43,913 nt of DNA, taken from contig JAFTXW010000031.1 in assembly GCA_017461445.1 (NCBI GenBank), positions 1 to 43,913 of the forward strand. The letters are read 5' to 3'. The notes below the pieces were generated by a model that searched no databases, was not told the origin of the DNA, and worked only from the letters and a program-made list of their open reading frames with translations. Made by a program: the position numbers and the translations under genes. Below are positions 1 through 8,380 of this stretch, piece by piece. The stretch is from Oscillospiraceae bacterium. GTDB taxonomy: Bacteria; Bacillota; Clostridia; Oscillospirales; Oscillospiraceae. Positions within the stretch are counted from its first letter, which is position 1; each line of letters begins with the position of its first letter.

Positions 1-135
1 ACTACCGGTTCTACCAAGAAGGACATTCGTGTTGAGATCTGCTCCAAGTGCCACCCTTTCTATACCGGCAAGCAGAAGCTGGTTGACACCGGTGGACGTG
101 TTGATCGCTTCAACAAGCGTTTTGGCCTGAAGTAA
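1..135 (+). CDS. rpmE: 50S ribosomal protein L31, C-terminal part
   Basis: The window opens inside this gene and the frame runs to a TAA at 133-135. The 44 visible residues end in [20 protein letters not shown]...FGLK, the conserved C-terminal half of bacterial L31, a small protein of the large ribosomal subunit at the central protuberance. The Cys-X2-Cys pair (CSKC) is the second half of the zinc-binding motif of the zinc-containing (C+) form. The N-terminus lies outside the window. A strong hairpin terminator follows 11 bases after the stop, so it ends its transcript. Identification is by direct motif recognition and is secure. Confidence 0.95.
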   Translation, partial: TTGSTKKDIRVEICSKCHPFYTGKQKLVDTGGRVDRFNKRFGLK

Positions 136-146
136 GACCTTAAAAT

Positions 147-178
147 CCGCACTACGGAAACGTGGTGCGGGTTTTTTT
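147..178 (+). terminator. Rho-independent terminator of rpmE
   Basis: A 10-bp stem (CCGCACTACG / CGTGGTGCGG, one T·G wobble) closes a GAAA tetraloop and is followed by seven T residues. It separates rpmE from hflX. Confidence 0.93.
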
Positions 179-197
179 ATTTGTTTACGGAAATTTG

Positions 198-227
198 TTG
201 AAGGAAACAGACATAATATGATATAAT
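198..227 (+). promoter_or_regulatory. Putative promoter of hflX
   Basis: TTGAAG at 198-203 and TATAAT at 222-227 are separated by 18 bp. Initiation would fall near 234, so the inverted heptad-repeat arms at 231-345 would lie in the transcribed leader of hflX. The -10 box is perfect and the -35 box is fair. Confidence 0.6.
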
Positions 228-230
228 GTA

Positions 231-263
231 AGTTGAAAATTGAAAATGGAAGGTTGAAAGTTG
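231..263 (+). repeat. Heptad-repeat arm, left (TTGAAAR units)
   Basis: This is a run of degenerate 7-mers of the type TTGAAAA/TTGAAAG. It is the approximate reverse complement of the arm at 313-345, and the two enclose about 50 bp that includes a small ATCCGC-TTC-GCGGAT hairpin. Related arms occur at 2253-2287, 2422-2454 and 3971-4001. Confidence 0.75.
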
Positions 264-312
264 CGGTATCCGCTTCGCGGATGATTTTAAACAATTTCCG
301 AAGGGAGTACCT

Positions 313-345
313 TAATTTTCCACTTTCAATTTTCAACTTTCAACT
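313..345 (+). repeat. Heptad-repeat arm, right (YTTTCAA units)
   Basis: A run of TTTTCAA/CTTTCAA heptads complementary to 231-263. It ends 8 bases before the hflX ribosome binding site (354-358), so pairing of the two arms in the leader RNA could affect exposure of that site (inference). Confidence 0.75.
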
Positions 346-363
346 CCCAAACACGGAGGTTTT

Positions 364-1632
364 ATGGAAGCGAATTTTGAAAATGCTGTGCAGGAGCGGG
401 CGGTGCTGGTGGGCCTGAACGCGGACTGCTTTAAAAAAGATCAGACGGCCACCGACGAGACCATCGAGGAGTTGGAGGCTCTGCTGGAAACGGCAGGCGG
501 CTTCTGCACCGGTAAGGTGCTGCAGAACCGCCATACCCCTGATTCCCATTCCTTCATCGGCGAGGGCAAGGCTCTGGAAGTGAAAATGCTGGTGGAGGCC
601 ACCGGGTCTACCATGGTAATTTTTGACAACGAGCTGTCCCCCGGCAATATCCGGGCATTGGAGGAGATCATCGGCGTGACGGTTCTGGACCGCAGCGCGC
701 TGATTTTGGACATTTTCGCCCAGCGGGCCAAGACCAAGGAAGGCCGTTTGCAGGTCGAATTGGCCCAGTATAAATATCTGCTGCCCCGGCTCTCCGGCAT
801 GGGTGCCAGCCTTTCCCGTCAGGGCGGCGGCATCGGCACCCGGGGCCCCGGTGAGACCAAGCTGGAATCCGACCGCCGTCACATCCGGGAGCGGATCAAC
901 CGGCTGGAAAATGAGCTGGAACAGGTGCGGAAGGTTCGCTCCGTCCAGCGGCAGAGCCGGATGAAGAATTCCGTGCCCGTAGTCGCCATTGTGGGCTATA
1001 CCAACGCGGGTAAATCCACCCTCTTAAACCAGCTGACCGGCGCGGGCATTCCCGCCAACAACCGGCTGTTTGATACCCTGGATACCACCTCCCGGCAGCT
1101 GACGGTTTCCGACAACCTGGATGTGATCCTGTCCGATACCGTTGGTTTTATCGCAAAGCTGCCCCACCATCTGGTGAATGCCTTCCATGCTACGCTGGAA
1201 GAACTGGAATATGCCGACCTGCTGCTTCATGTGATCGATGCCTCCGATCCCAACCGTGAGGAGCATATTGAGGTTGTAAACAGGCTGATCGCCAAGCTGG
1301 CAAAGCCCGATACTCCGGTGCTGCAGTGCTACAACAAGGCCGATCTGGTGTATCCCGAGGATATCCCCCATGGGGAGAACGTGGTTGCTATTTCTGCCAA
1401 GCGGGGGATGAACATGGATGGACTGCTGAAGGCCATCGAAAATGCACTGGGCCATGCCCGGCATCATGTTATTGTATGCCTGCCCTATTCCATGGGCGGC
1501 ATGGTGGAGACCCTGCACAACAATGCCCAGGTGAAAAATGTGGAATACACCGGGGAAGGCATTGAAGTGGAAACGATTTTGGACGACATCCTCTACGGGC
1601 GGCTCCGGGAGTATGTTGTGAAGGAGTGCTGA
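364..1632 (+). CDS. hflX: GTPase HflX
   Basis: This is a 422-residue ribosome-associated GTPase of the Obg-HflX group. In known members it binds the 50S subunit and splits stalled or stressed ribosomes. The N-terminal HflX domain (about 1-190) contains the glycine-rich GxGGxGxRGPGET-type segment at about residues 155-170. The G domain follows, with Walker A GYTNAGKST (about 211-219), DTVGFI (about 258-263) and NKAD (about 324). Length is normal for the family. The ATG at 364 is chosen because CGGAGG lies 6-10 bases upstream. The YigZ gene starts three bases after its stop, so the two are cotranscribed. Confidence 0.95.
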   Translation: MEANFENAVQERAVLVGLNADCFKKDQTATDETIEELEALLETAGGFCTGKVLQNRHTPDSHSFIGEGKALEVKMLVEATGSTMVIFDNELSPGNIRALEEIIGVTVLDRSALILDIFAQRAKTKEGRLQVELAQYKYLLPRLSGMGASLSRQGGGIGTRGPGETKLESDRRHIRERINRLENELEQVRKVRSVQRQSRMKNSVPVVAIVGYTNAGKSTLLNQLTGAGIPANNRLFDTLDTTSRQLTVSDNLDVILSDTVGFIAKLPHHLVNAFHATLEELEYADLLLHVIDASDPNREEHIEVVNRLIAKLAKPDTPVLQCYNKADLVYPEDIPHGENVVAISAKRGMNMDGLLKAIENALGHARHHVIVCLPYSMGGMVETLHNNAQVKNVEYTGEGIEVETILDDILYGRLREYVVKEC

Positions 1633-1635
1633 ACC

Positions 1636-2265
1636 TTGGACGAATACCTGGTGCCCACCCAGTTCGGTGAGGACGAGTTTTATGAGAAGAAGTCCCATTT
1701 CATCGGTAGGGCCTGGCCTGTGGAGACCGAGGAAGAGGCATTGGCGAAAATTCAGGAAATGAAGAAGCAGCACTATGACGCCACCCACAACTGCTGGGCC
1801 TATATCATCAAGGACGGCCCGGTGCGGTTTTCCGACGACGGCGAGCCCGGCGGTACCGCCGGGATGCCCATGCTGCAGGTTTTGCAGCGGGAAGGCCTTT
1901 ACAACATCGTCTGTGTGGTGACCCGGTACTTTGGCGGCATTCTGCTGGGGGCCGGGGGCCTTGTCCGGGCCTATACCAAGGGGGCCAAGATCGCCGTGGA
2001 CGCGGCGGGAAAGTCCATGAAGCGGGTGTGGACGGTGCTGTATGTGCCCTGTCCCTACCCATTCTATGAGCGGGTGAAGCTGGAGGTTGCCGCCTTCGGC
2101 GGCATCATCCGCACCTGCGACTTCGGGGCCGAGGTGGAGCTGGAGCTGCTATTCCCAGAAAACCAGGCCCAGCCCTTTTTGGATCGGCTTACCGACATGA
2201 CCTCCGGCACTGTGGAGGGGATGGAAACCGGACAGGAATACCGGGCGTTTCCAATTGAAAATTGA
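1636..2265 (+). CDS. YigZ/IMPACT family (UPF0029) protein
   Basis: This 209-residue protein belongs to the YigZ/IMPACT family. The hallmark segments are FIGRAWPVETEEEAL near the N-terminus, CWAYIIKDGPVRFSDDGEPGGTAG at about 55-78, and VVTRYFGGILLGAGGLVRAY at about 94-113, followed by the C-terminal ferredoxin-like domain. IMPACT relatives are linked to translational stress responses in eukaryotes, but the bacterial role is not settled. The start is TTG, three bases after the hflX stop, with AAGGAG inside the hflX end. The last four codons (PIEN) and the stop are supplied by the left arm of a heptad repeat, which suggests the repeat inserted at or redefined the gene's end. Confidence 0.9.
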   Translation: MDEYLVPTQFGEDEFYEKKSHFIGRAWPVETEEEALAKIQEMKKQHYDATHNCWAYIIKDGPVRFSDDGEPGGTAGMPMLQVLQREGLYNIVCVVTRYFGGILLGAGGLVRAYTKGAKIAVDAAGKSMKRVWTVLYVPCPYPFYERVKLEVAAFGGIIRTCDFGAEVELELLFPENQAQPFLDRLTDMTSGTVEGMETGQEYRAFPIEN

Positions 2266-2287
2266 AAATGGAAAATTGAAAATTTTG
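2253..2287 (+). repeat. Heptad-repeat arm overlapping the yigZ stop
   Basis: Consecutive TTGAAAA units run across the stop codon of the upstream gene (TGA at 2263-2265). It pairs in inverted orientation with 2422-2454, enclosing about 135 bp. Confidence 0.75.
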
Positions 2288-2421
2288 CAATTTGAAAATG
2301 TGCGGTTCTCTGCCTGGACACGGCCTCAAATTGCAGCTTCTTCATTCAATTTATATTGGAAATGCGACAAAAAACAATTTTAACCCTCTGCATCGAATCA
2401 TACATACCCGGTTGAAAGGAT

Positions 2422-2454
2422 AATTTTCAACTTTCAACTTTCAATTTTCAATTT
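2422..2454 (+). repeat. Heptad-repeat arm before dgt
   Basis: Units of YTTTCAA run in tandem and are complementary to 2253-2287. The arm ends 6 bases before the dgt ribosome binding site. The sequence between the two arms (2288-2421) shows no open reading frame or clear promoter. Confidence 0.75.
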
Positions 2455-2472
2455 AACCAAGGGGTGGGTAAT

Positions 2473-3486
2473 ATGACAGTACGGGAAGAATTGGAACGTT
2501 TGGAGCACCGCAGGCTGAATCCGCTTGCGGCCTTTGCGGACAAATCTGCCGGGCGGCCCCGGTATGAGGAACCACGGGAGGAGGATGTGCGTACCTGCTA
2601 TCAGCGGGACATTGACCGCATCGTTCACAGCAAGTCCTTCCGCCGCCTGATGCACAAAACCCAGGTGTTTTTGCAGCCCGAGGGCGACCATTACCGCACC
2701 CGCATGACCCACACGCTGGAGGTTGCCCGGATCGCCAGTACCATCACCCGGGCCCTGGGGCTGAACGAAGACCTGGCCGAGGCCATCGCCATGGGCCATG
2801 ATCTGGGCCATACCCCCTTCGGTCACGCGGGGGAAGCGGCTCTCACGGAATGCTGGGGAAAGCCCTTCCGGCACAATGAGCAGAGCCTCCGGGTGGTGGA
2901 TTATTTGGAGAAGGACGGCCAGGGCCTGAACCTGACCCATGAGGTACGACTGGGAATTCTGGGGCACACGGGAGAATACCATCCCGAGACGCTGGAAGGC
3001 CAGATCGTCCGCCGCTCCGACCAGATCGCCTATGTGAACCACGATATCGACGATGCCATCCGGGCGGGTATTCTGACCAATGACGATATCCCAGAGGCTA
3101 TTTCCAACGTGCTTGGCTGCACCCACTCCGTCCGCATCAATACCCTGGTCACCGATGCCATCCGTACCTCCACGGAGGCGGGTACCTTCTGCCTGTCGCC
3201 CAATGTGGAGAAGGCGTTAAAGGATTTGCGCTCCTTTATGTTCGAGCGGGTCTACCGCAATCCCGTTGCCAAGGGGGAGGAGAGCAAGGCCCGGGCTATG
3301 CTACAGCGGCTGTTTGAGTACTATATCAGGCATCCCGAAGCCCTGCCGGAGGATTTCCAGCCCCAGCTGAGCTTTGACGGCATGGAGCGTACGGTGTGCG
3401 ACTATATCGCGGGCATGACGGATAATTATGCCGTTGATAAATATACCGAGATTTTCATTCCCACGGGCTGGAATGTCCGGGGATGA
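2473..3486 (+). CDS. dgt: Deoxyguanosinetriphosphate triphosphohydrolase-like HD protein
   Basis: This is a 337-residue HD-domain dNTPase that hydrolyses dGTP (or other dNTPs) to the nucleoside and triphosphate. The metal-binding HD motifs are visible: THTLEVARIA at about 78-87 and GHDLGHTPFGHAGE at about 107-120, with further conserved sequence YVNHDIDD near 188. The N-terminal RSKSFRRLMHKTQVF-like segment is typical. The ATG at 2473 is preferred over an in-frame GTG at 2464, because the GTG lies inside GGGGTGG, the likely ribosome binding site. It is preceded by a heptad-repeat pair and followed by a small membrane protein gene. Confidence 0.9.
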   Translation: MTVREELERLEHRRLNPLAAFADKSAGRPRYEEPREEDVRTCYQRDIDRIVHSKSFRRLMHKTQVFLQPEGDHYRTRMTHTLEVARIASTITRALGLNEDLAEAIAMGHDLGHTPFGHAGEAALTECWGKPFRHNEQSLRVVDYLEKDGQGLNLTHEVRLGILGHTGEYHPETLEGQIVRRSDQIAYVNHDIDDAIRAGILTNDDIPEAISNVLGCTHSVRINTLVTDAIRTSTEAGTFCLSPNVEKALKDLRSFMFERVYRNPVAKGEESKARAMLQRLFEYYIRHPEALPEDFQPQLSFDGMERTVCDYIAGMTDNYAVDKYTEIFIPTGWNVRG

Positions 3487-3497
3487 TGTGATATAAT
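3469..3497 (+). promoter_or_regulatory. Possible promoter for the small membrane protein/dnaG transcript
   Basis: A perfect TATAAT at 3492-3497 lies 17 bp after a weak -35 (TGGAAT, 3469-3474) that overlaps the end of dgt. It is followed by the near-palindrome TAATAACCTATTATTA. Confidence 0.4.
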
Positions 3498-3528
3498 AAC
3501 CTATTATTACATATCGGGAGGAAGCCCT

Positions 3529-3972
3529 ATGAAAAAAGAGACCCTGATGAAGATCCTTCTGGTTTTGCTGCCCATTCTGGCAGTGGGATTGGCGACGACT
3601 ACGGACAGCGTGACGGTATATGATCCCGCGGCGGGTACGACGGAATACTATTCCTATTTTGAACTGCTTCCCGTGGGCAGCTTCCAGATGATCACCCCTC
3701 TGGCTGCCATCCTCAGTGCCGCCAGCGGCTTGCTGGCAGGGGCCTATGCGGCAGCAAAAAAGGAAGGCCTGCTGAAAGGCATCGTGGGTGTCTCCTTCTG
3801 CTCTGCGACTCTGGCGGCACTGCCCATCATGCTTTCCGCAGATGTGAAAATCCTGCCCAATGTGGGCTTACCCATCTTTATGGTGATCCAGCTGTTCCTG
3901 GCTTACTATATGCTGAAAAAGCCCAAGACGGAGGAAGCACGGAGAATCAACAAGCTCCAAAGCAGAAAATAA
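3529..3972 (+). CDS. Small four-TM membrane protein, function unknown
   Basis: This 147-residue protein was not recognised as a named family. It shows about four hydrophobic segments (roughly residues 8-24, 54-74, 83-104 and 110-130). A short Thr/Tyr-rich loop (about 25-48) lies between the first two segments, and the C-terminus is basic (KKPKTEEARRINKLQSRK). GGGAGGAAG lies 9 bases upstream of the ATG. It sits between dgt and dnaG, and its TAA stop abuts a heptad-repeat arm. It looks like a real expressed gene because it has a good ribosome binding site and unbroken codon bias, but no function can be inferred. Confidence 0.75.
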   Translation: MKKETLMKILLVLLPILAVGLATTTDSVTVYDPAAGTTEYYSYFELLPVGSFQMITPLAAILSAASGLLAGAYAAAKKEGLLKGIVGVSFCSATLAALPIMLSADVKILPNVGLPIFMVIQLFLAYYMLKKPKTEEARRINKLQSRK

Positions 3973-4001
3973 CTTTCAACTTTCCACTTTCAATTTTCAA
4001 C
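3971..4001 (+). repeat. Solitary heptad-repeat arm before dnaG
   Basis: Tandem YTTTCAA-type units lie between the stop of the small membrane protein and the dnaG ribosome binding site (AAGGAGGGG at 4012-4020). Unlike the other two loci, there is no facing left arm. Confidence 0.7.
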
Positions 4002-4024
4002 TACCTTAAGGAAGGAGGGGTACC

Positions 4025-5779
4025 ATGGCTTTCCCACCCGCATTTCTGGACGAACTGACCGCCCGGAATCCAATTGAAGATGTGGTTGGGCAGTATGTGA
4101 CGCTGCGGCGTTCCGGCTCCAATCTGTTCGGCCTGTGTCCCTTCCACGGGGAAAAGACCGCGTCTTTTTCTGTTGCCCCTGACAAGGGCATCTATTACTG
4201 CTTCGGATGCCACAAGGGCGGCAGTGTTATCAATTTCCAGATGGAGATCGAGGGGCTCAGTTATCCCGATGCCGTCCGTGCTTTGGCGAAGCGGGTGGGA
4301 ATGGAGGTTCCCGAGGACGAGCAGTATCAGAGCCGCTACCGTCAGCAGGAGCGGCTGTGGGCCCTCCACAAGGAGGCGGCCCGGTATTTCCACAGCTGCC
4401 TGTATGCCCCCGTGGGGGCGGAAGCTCTGAAATACGCCCAGGGCCGGGGAATGCCCAAATCCACCCTGACAAAATTCGGCATCGGCTACGCTCCCGACAG
4501 CTGGTCGGGACTGGTGGATGCCATGCGGAAAAAGGGATATACGGACGAAGAATTGAAGGATTCAGGTCTAGTGACCGTGTCGAAAAAGAACGGAAACCTC
4601 TTTGACCGTTTCCGGGACCGGCTAATGTTCCCTATCATCGATGTTCGGGGCAACGTCATTGGCTTTGGCGGACGTATTATGAACAACAACGACAAATCCG
4701 CCGCCAAGTATCTGAATTCTCCGGAAACCCTGATTTTTAACAAGCGGAAGAACCTCTTTGCGCTGAATCTGGCGAAAAAAACCAAGCTGGGGTATCTGAT
4801 TTTGGTAGAGGGCTACATGGATGCCATCGCGCTGCACCAGTACGGCTTCGACTGTGCTGTGGCCTCCCTGGGTACTGCCCTGACGGAGGACGGGGCGGCA
4901 CTGCTGTCCCGGTACACCGACCAGGTGGTGTTGATCTACGACGGTGACACTGCCGGACAGAACGCCACAAAGCGGGCAATCCCCATCCTGGAAAAGGCAG
5001 GCTTGCAGGTGAAGGTTTTGCAGATGCGGGATGCCAAGGACCCGGATGAATTTTTGAAGAAATTTGGCGCGGATCGCTTTAAACTGCTGCTGGAGGAATC
5101 CTCCAACCGGGTGGAATACCAGCTCAATGCTATTTTGAAGAAATACGACCTGCGGGACGATGACCAGCGGGTGAAATATTTGCAGGAATCCGCGGAGCTG
5201 GTCAGCACCCTGGGCAGCGCGGTGCAGCGGGAGGTCTACGGAAACCGGGTGGCGGAAGCCGCAAAAATCAGCCCGGAGGCCATGAAAATGGAGATTGACA
5301 GGGCCTTCAAGCGGCGTATTGGCCGGGAAAAGAAGAAGCAGGAGAAGATTGACCTGGCTCCCGCCCAGAAGCTCCAGCCGAAAAGCCGCACCATCCGCTA
5401 TGATAACATGAAATCCGCCATGGCGGAGGAGATGCTGTTGGCTCTGATCCTGCGGGAGCCTGCGCTGCTGGATCAGACGGCTGTCCTGTCTGCCGGACAT
5501 TTTTCCGTGCCCCTGCTGGGCCGGGCCTATGAGCAGCTGATGAAGCGGCATTTGGAGGGCCTGGATGTGTCCCTGGCGGGATTGGAGGACTTTACCTCCG
5601 AGGAAATGTCCCACATTGCGGGCATTTTGCAGCGAAATGAGGGGCCGGTATCCGACCAGGCATTGAAGGATTGCGTGAATACCATTCTGCGGGAGCATCA
5701 GACGGCCAGTGTGCAGACGGAAGAGGATATTCGGGAATATCAAAAACGTCTCCGGGAAAGAAAAGGAATCAGAGGATGA
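4025..5779 (+). CDS. dnaG: DNA primase
   Basis: This 584-residue primase synthesises RNA primers for lagging-strand replication. The N-terminal CHC2 zinc ribbon is complete (C38, H41, C59, C62 in CPFH...CFGC). The catalytic core is followed by the Toprim motifs VEGYMDA (E about 262) and YDGDTAGQ (about 304-311). The C-terminal helicase-binding part is present from about residue 440. Length is normal. The ATG follows AAGGAGGGG with good spacing. Its stop overlaps the next gene's start as ATGA, so it heads a macromolecular-synthesis type operon with two sigma-factor-like genes. Confidence 0.96.
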   Translation: MAFPPAFLDELTARNPIEDVVGQYVTLRRSGSNLFGLCPFHGEKTASFSVAPDKGIYYCFGCHKGGSVINFQMEIEGLSYPDAVRALAKRVGMEVPEDEQYQSRYRQQERLWALHKEAARYFHSCLYAPVGAEALKYAQGRGMPKSTLTKFGIGYAPDSWSGLVDAMRKKGYTDEELKDSGLVTVSKKNGNLFDRFRDRLMFPIIDVRGNVIGFGGRIMNNNDKSAAKYLNSPETLIFNKRKNLFALNLAKKTKLGYLILVEGYMDAIALHQYGFDCAVASLGTALTEDGAALLSRYTDQVVLIYDGDTAGQNATKRAIPILEKAGLQVKVLQMRDAKDPDEFLKKFGADRFKLLLEESSNRVEYQLNAILKKYDLRDDDQRVKYLQESAELVSTLGSAVQREVYGNRVAEAAKISPEAMKMEIDRAFKRRIGREKKKQEKIDLAPAQKLQPKSRTIRYDNMKSAMAEEMLLALILREPALLDQTAVLSAGHFSVPLLGRAYEQLMKRHLEGLDVSLAGLEDFTSEEMSHIAGILQRNEGPVSDQALKDCVNTILREHQTASVQTEEDIREYQKRLRERKGIRG

Positions 5780-6645
5780 CAGAGCTTTTGGAAAAGCAGA
5801 CCGCCGTGCCCATCAGCACCGGCGAGGAGGATGTACGCCAATTCCTCAGCGAGCTGCGGGAGTACCCCCGGCTGACGGCGGAGGAAGAGCGTCAGCTTGC
5901 CCGCCGATGTGCGGAAGGGGACGAGGAAGCCATTCGGCAGATGGTAAGTGCCAATCTGCGGCTGGTGGTGTCCGTGGCCCGGGAGTATGCCGGACGGGGC
6001 GTTGCGCTGCTGGATCTGATCCAGGAGGGCAGCATCGGCCTGATCGTGGCGGCCCGGAAGTTTGACTATACCCTGGATTACCGCTTTTCTACATATGCCA
6101 CCAAATGGATCCGCCAGGGTGTGACCCGGTGCCTCGTCAATCACGGGGGCCTTATTCGGGTGCCGCTGCACACGGCGGAGCGGATGCGCAAGCTCGAAGC
6201 CGCAAAGGCGGTTTTAAAGCAGGAAAACGGCGGAGAGCCTACCGCGGAGGAGATCGCCCAGCGGACAGGCTTCCCCTTGGAAAAGGTCCGGGAACTGATG
6301 CGGCTGACACCGGAGGTTTGCTCCCTGGATGTCCGGGTTGGCGACGAGGAGGAAAACAGCCTGGGTGCCCTCCTGGAGGATGTCCACGCGCCCCAGCCCC
6401 AGGAGGAGCTGATCCGCCGGGAGCTGGAACACACCATGACGGCCCTGCTCAGCACCCTGAACCCCCGGCAGCAGCAGGTACTGCGGCTCCATTTCGGTAT
6501 GGAGGACGGGATCTGTTATTCGCTGGAGGAGATCGGAAAGCAGATGGGTGTTTCCAAGGAGCGTGCCCGCCAGATCGAGCGGCAGGCCATGGAAAAGCTG
6601 CAGAAGCTGGGTGCCAGCATGGGATTGGAGGATTTTTTGGAATGA
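5776..6645 (+). CDS. RpoD-like RNA polymerase sigma factor lacking region 1.1
   Basis: This 289-residue sigma-70 family protein lies directly after dnaG, the classical position of rpoD/sigA. It starts almost at region 1.2 ([15 protein letters not shown], about 20-34), so the acidic region 1.1 of primary sigmas is absent. Region 2 is intact: NLRLVVSVA (60-68), [12 protein letters not shown] (78-89), and the -10-recognition segment [11 protein letters not shown] (104-114). Region 4.2 has a full helix-turn-helix, [20 protein letters not shown] (about 246-265). The segment after region 2.4 ([17 protein letters not shown]) departs from canonical RpoD. It may be the organism's primary sigma in shortened form or a paralogue. 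Start and stop codons overlap its neighbours (ATGA at both ends). Confidence 0.88.
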   Translation: MTELLEKQTAVPISTGEEDVRQFLSELREYPRLTAEEERQLARRCAEGDEEAIRQMVSANLRLVVSVAREYAGRGVALLDLIQEGSIGLIVAARKFDYTLDYRFSTYATKWIRQGVTRCLVNHGGLIRVPLHTAERMRKLEAAKAVLKQENGGEPTAEEIAQRTGFPLEKVRELMRLTPEVCSLDVRVGDEEENSLGALLEDVHAPQPQEELIRRELEHTMTALLSTLNPRQQQVLRLHFGMEDGICYSLEEIGKQMGVSKERARQIERQAMEKLQKLGASMGLEDFLE

Positions 6646-7682
6646 ATAGTTTGGATTTTTCCTTTGAAATAAGCCCCTGGGAGGCATTCCTCAGAACGAA
6701 GCAGTCCGGGGATACCGTCTCCGCCGCTGACCTTCTGACCATGCTGGAAGGGGAAGAGGAGCAGTTCGTGGAGGACGCGCTGAACGATTTGGAGATCGGC
6801 TGCATGGTGCTGGATATTTCCGACCTGCCCAAGGCGGGCGGCACCGGGGAAGCAGCCCGCCGCCTGCGGCAGGAGATGCAGCTGGTGAAGAAAGGCCTGA
6901 ACCCCGGAGAATTGGAGGAGGGTGACCCCCTGCGGCTGTACCTGGAAGAGGTGGCCGCCATGCCCGCCTTCGGGGATGAAATGCTTCTGGCGGAAAAGGC
7001 CGCGAAGGGCGGCGAAGCCGCTATGGAGGCCCTGACCAATCTGGGCCTCAGCCGGGTCATCGGGCTGGCCGGAGAGCATGTGGGCTACGGAGTTCTGCTG
7101 CTGGATCTGATCCAGGAGGGCAGCCTGGGCCTGTGGCAGGCAATCCGCTGCTATCATGGGGGCGATTACGCTGCCCACCGGGACCGCTGGATCCGGTTCT
7201 ATATGGCGAAGGCCGTGACCTTGCAGGCAAGAGCCAACGGTGTGGGCCAGAAGCTGCGCGCCGCCCTGGAAGACTACCGTACCGTGGACGAGCGGCTGCT
7301 CAGTGACCTGGGAAGAAATCCCACCATCGAGGAGATTGCCCTGGAGCTGCACATGACCCCTGACGAAGCGGCATCCATCAAAAAAATGCTGGACAATGCC
7401 CGCCTACTGGCCCAGGCCAAGAAGGTTCCGGAGCCGGAGGAGGAACAGGAGGAAGAGGAACAGCCTGTGGAAAACACCGCCCTGTTCCAGATGCGCCAGC
7501 GTATTTCCGATTTGCTGTCCGGTCTCAACGAAGAAGATGCCAAACTGCTGACTCTCCGCTTCGGCCTGGAGGGAGGCCTGCCTCTCAGCCCGGAGGATGC
7601 GGGCCGGAAGCTGGGCCTGACCCCCGATGAAGTGGTGGCAAGAGAAACCGCCGCGCTGGCAAAGCTGCGGGGCACCAAATAA
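6642..7682 (+). CDS. Degenerate second sigma-70-like protein
   Basis: This 346-residue protein is read from an ATG overlapping the previous stop. Residues 25-65 (…[21 protein letters not shown]) resemble region 1.1 of primary sigmas. Residues 95-108 ([14 protein letters not shown]) are a near-canonical RpoD region 1.2, and [17 protein letters not shown] (152-168) is region 2.2. The -10-recognition segment is lost: where FSTYATWWIRQ is expected it reads [14 protein letters not shown] region 3-like helix-turn-helix ([17 protein letters not shown]) and an acidic linker ([12 protein letters not shown]) precede region 4. There the recognition helix ERxRQIE is replaced by PDEVVARET. It may act as a regulator or partner of the upstream sigma rather than as a stand-alone factor (inference). 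Confidence 0.8.
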   Translation: MNSLDFSFEISPWEAFLRTKQSGDTVSAADLLTMLEGEEEQFVEDALNDLEIGCMVLDISDLPKAGGTGEAARRLRQEMQLVKKGLNPGELEEGDPLRLYLEEVAAMPAFGDEMLLAEKAAKGGEAAMEALTNLGLSRVIGLAGEHVGYGVLLLDLIQEGSLGLWQAIRCYHGGDYAAHRDRWIRFYMAKAVTLQARANGVGQKLRAALEDYRTVDERLLSDLGRNPTIEEIALELHMTPDEAASIKKMLDNARLLAQAKKVPEPEEEQEEEEQPVENTALFQMRQRISDLLSGLNEEDAKLLTLRFGLEGGLPLSPEDAGRKLGLTPDEVVARETAALAKLRGTK

Positions 7683-7699
7683 AAGAAAGAGGAAGTATT

Positions 7700-8380
7700 A
7701 TGGCAAAGAAAATTTCCATCGCCATTGACGGCCCCGCCGGGGCCGGTAAGTCCACCATTGCCCGCCGGTTGGCAAAGGAACTGGGCTATTACTATGTGGA
7801 TACCGGGGCCATTTACCGCACTGTGGCCTATTTCTTCGACCTGTGGGGCGTTGCGCCCAAGGATATTGACGGTATTACCCGCTACATCGACGAGCTGACC
7901 ATCGGCATCGAGTACGATGAAGACGGTGTTCAGCACATGATCATGAACGGCATGGATGTAACGGATGATATCCGCACGCCTGACATTTCCCAGAAGGCCA
8001 GCCTGGTCTCTGCCCATGCGGTGGTTCGGGATATGCTGCTGGATATGCAGCGGGATGTGGCGAAGGAGCACGATGTAATCATGGACGGCCGGGATATCGG
8101 CACCGTGGTGCTGCCCAAGGCAACGGTCAAGATCTTCCTGACCGCCTCTCCCGAGGTGCGGGCAAGACGCCGCTGCGACGAGCTGCTGGCGAAGGGGCAG
8201 AAGGCAAAGTACGAGCAGGTTCTGGCGGATATCCAGAAGCGGGACTATCAGGATACCCACCGGGAGGTGGCTCCCCTGAAGATGTGCCGGGATTCCGTCA
8301 AGGTGGATACCTCCGATATGGACATCGAGCAGGTGATCGCCCACATTAAGGACATCATCGAAAAGAAGGTGTCCAAATGA
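7700..8380 (+). CDS. cmk: Cytidylate kinase
   Basis: This 226-residue (d)CMP kinase makes (d)CDP from (d)CMP and ATP. Visible motifs are the P-loop GPAGAGKST (11-19), YYVDTGAIYRTVAY (about 31-44), the NMP-binding GRDIGTVVLP (about 131-140) and the lid RARRRCDEL. Length is normal. The ATG at 7700 follows AAAGAGGAAG. The stop overlaps the ATG of the ispH-rpsA fusion (ATGA). The order cmk-ispH-rpsA is common in Clostridia, and cmk-rpsA pairing occurs in many bacteria. Confidence 0.95.
   Translation: MAKKISIAIDGPAGAGKSTIARRLAKELGYYYVDTGAIYRTVAYFFDLWGVAPKDIDGITRYIDELTIGIEYDEDGVQHMIMNGMDVTDDIRTPDISQKASLVSAHAVVRDMLLDMQRDVAKEHDVIMDGRDIGTVVLPKATVKIFLTASPEVRARRRCDELLAKGQKAKYEQVLADIQKRDYQDTHREVAPLKMCRDSVKVDTSDMDIEQVIAHIKDIIEKKVSK

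Noticed and set aside
231-2454. Repeats in the first kilobases as a CRISPR array
   Set aside because: The units are degenerate heptamers arranged as inverted arms, without regular spacers or cas genes.
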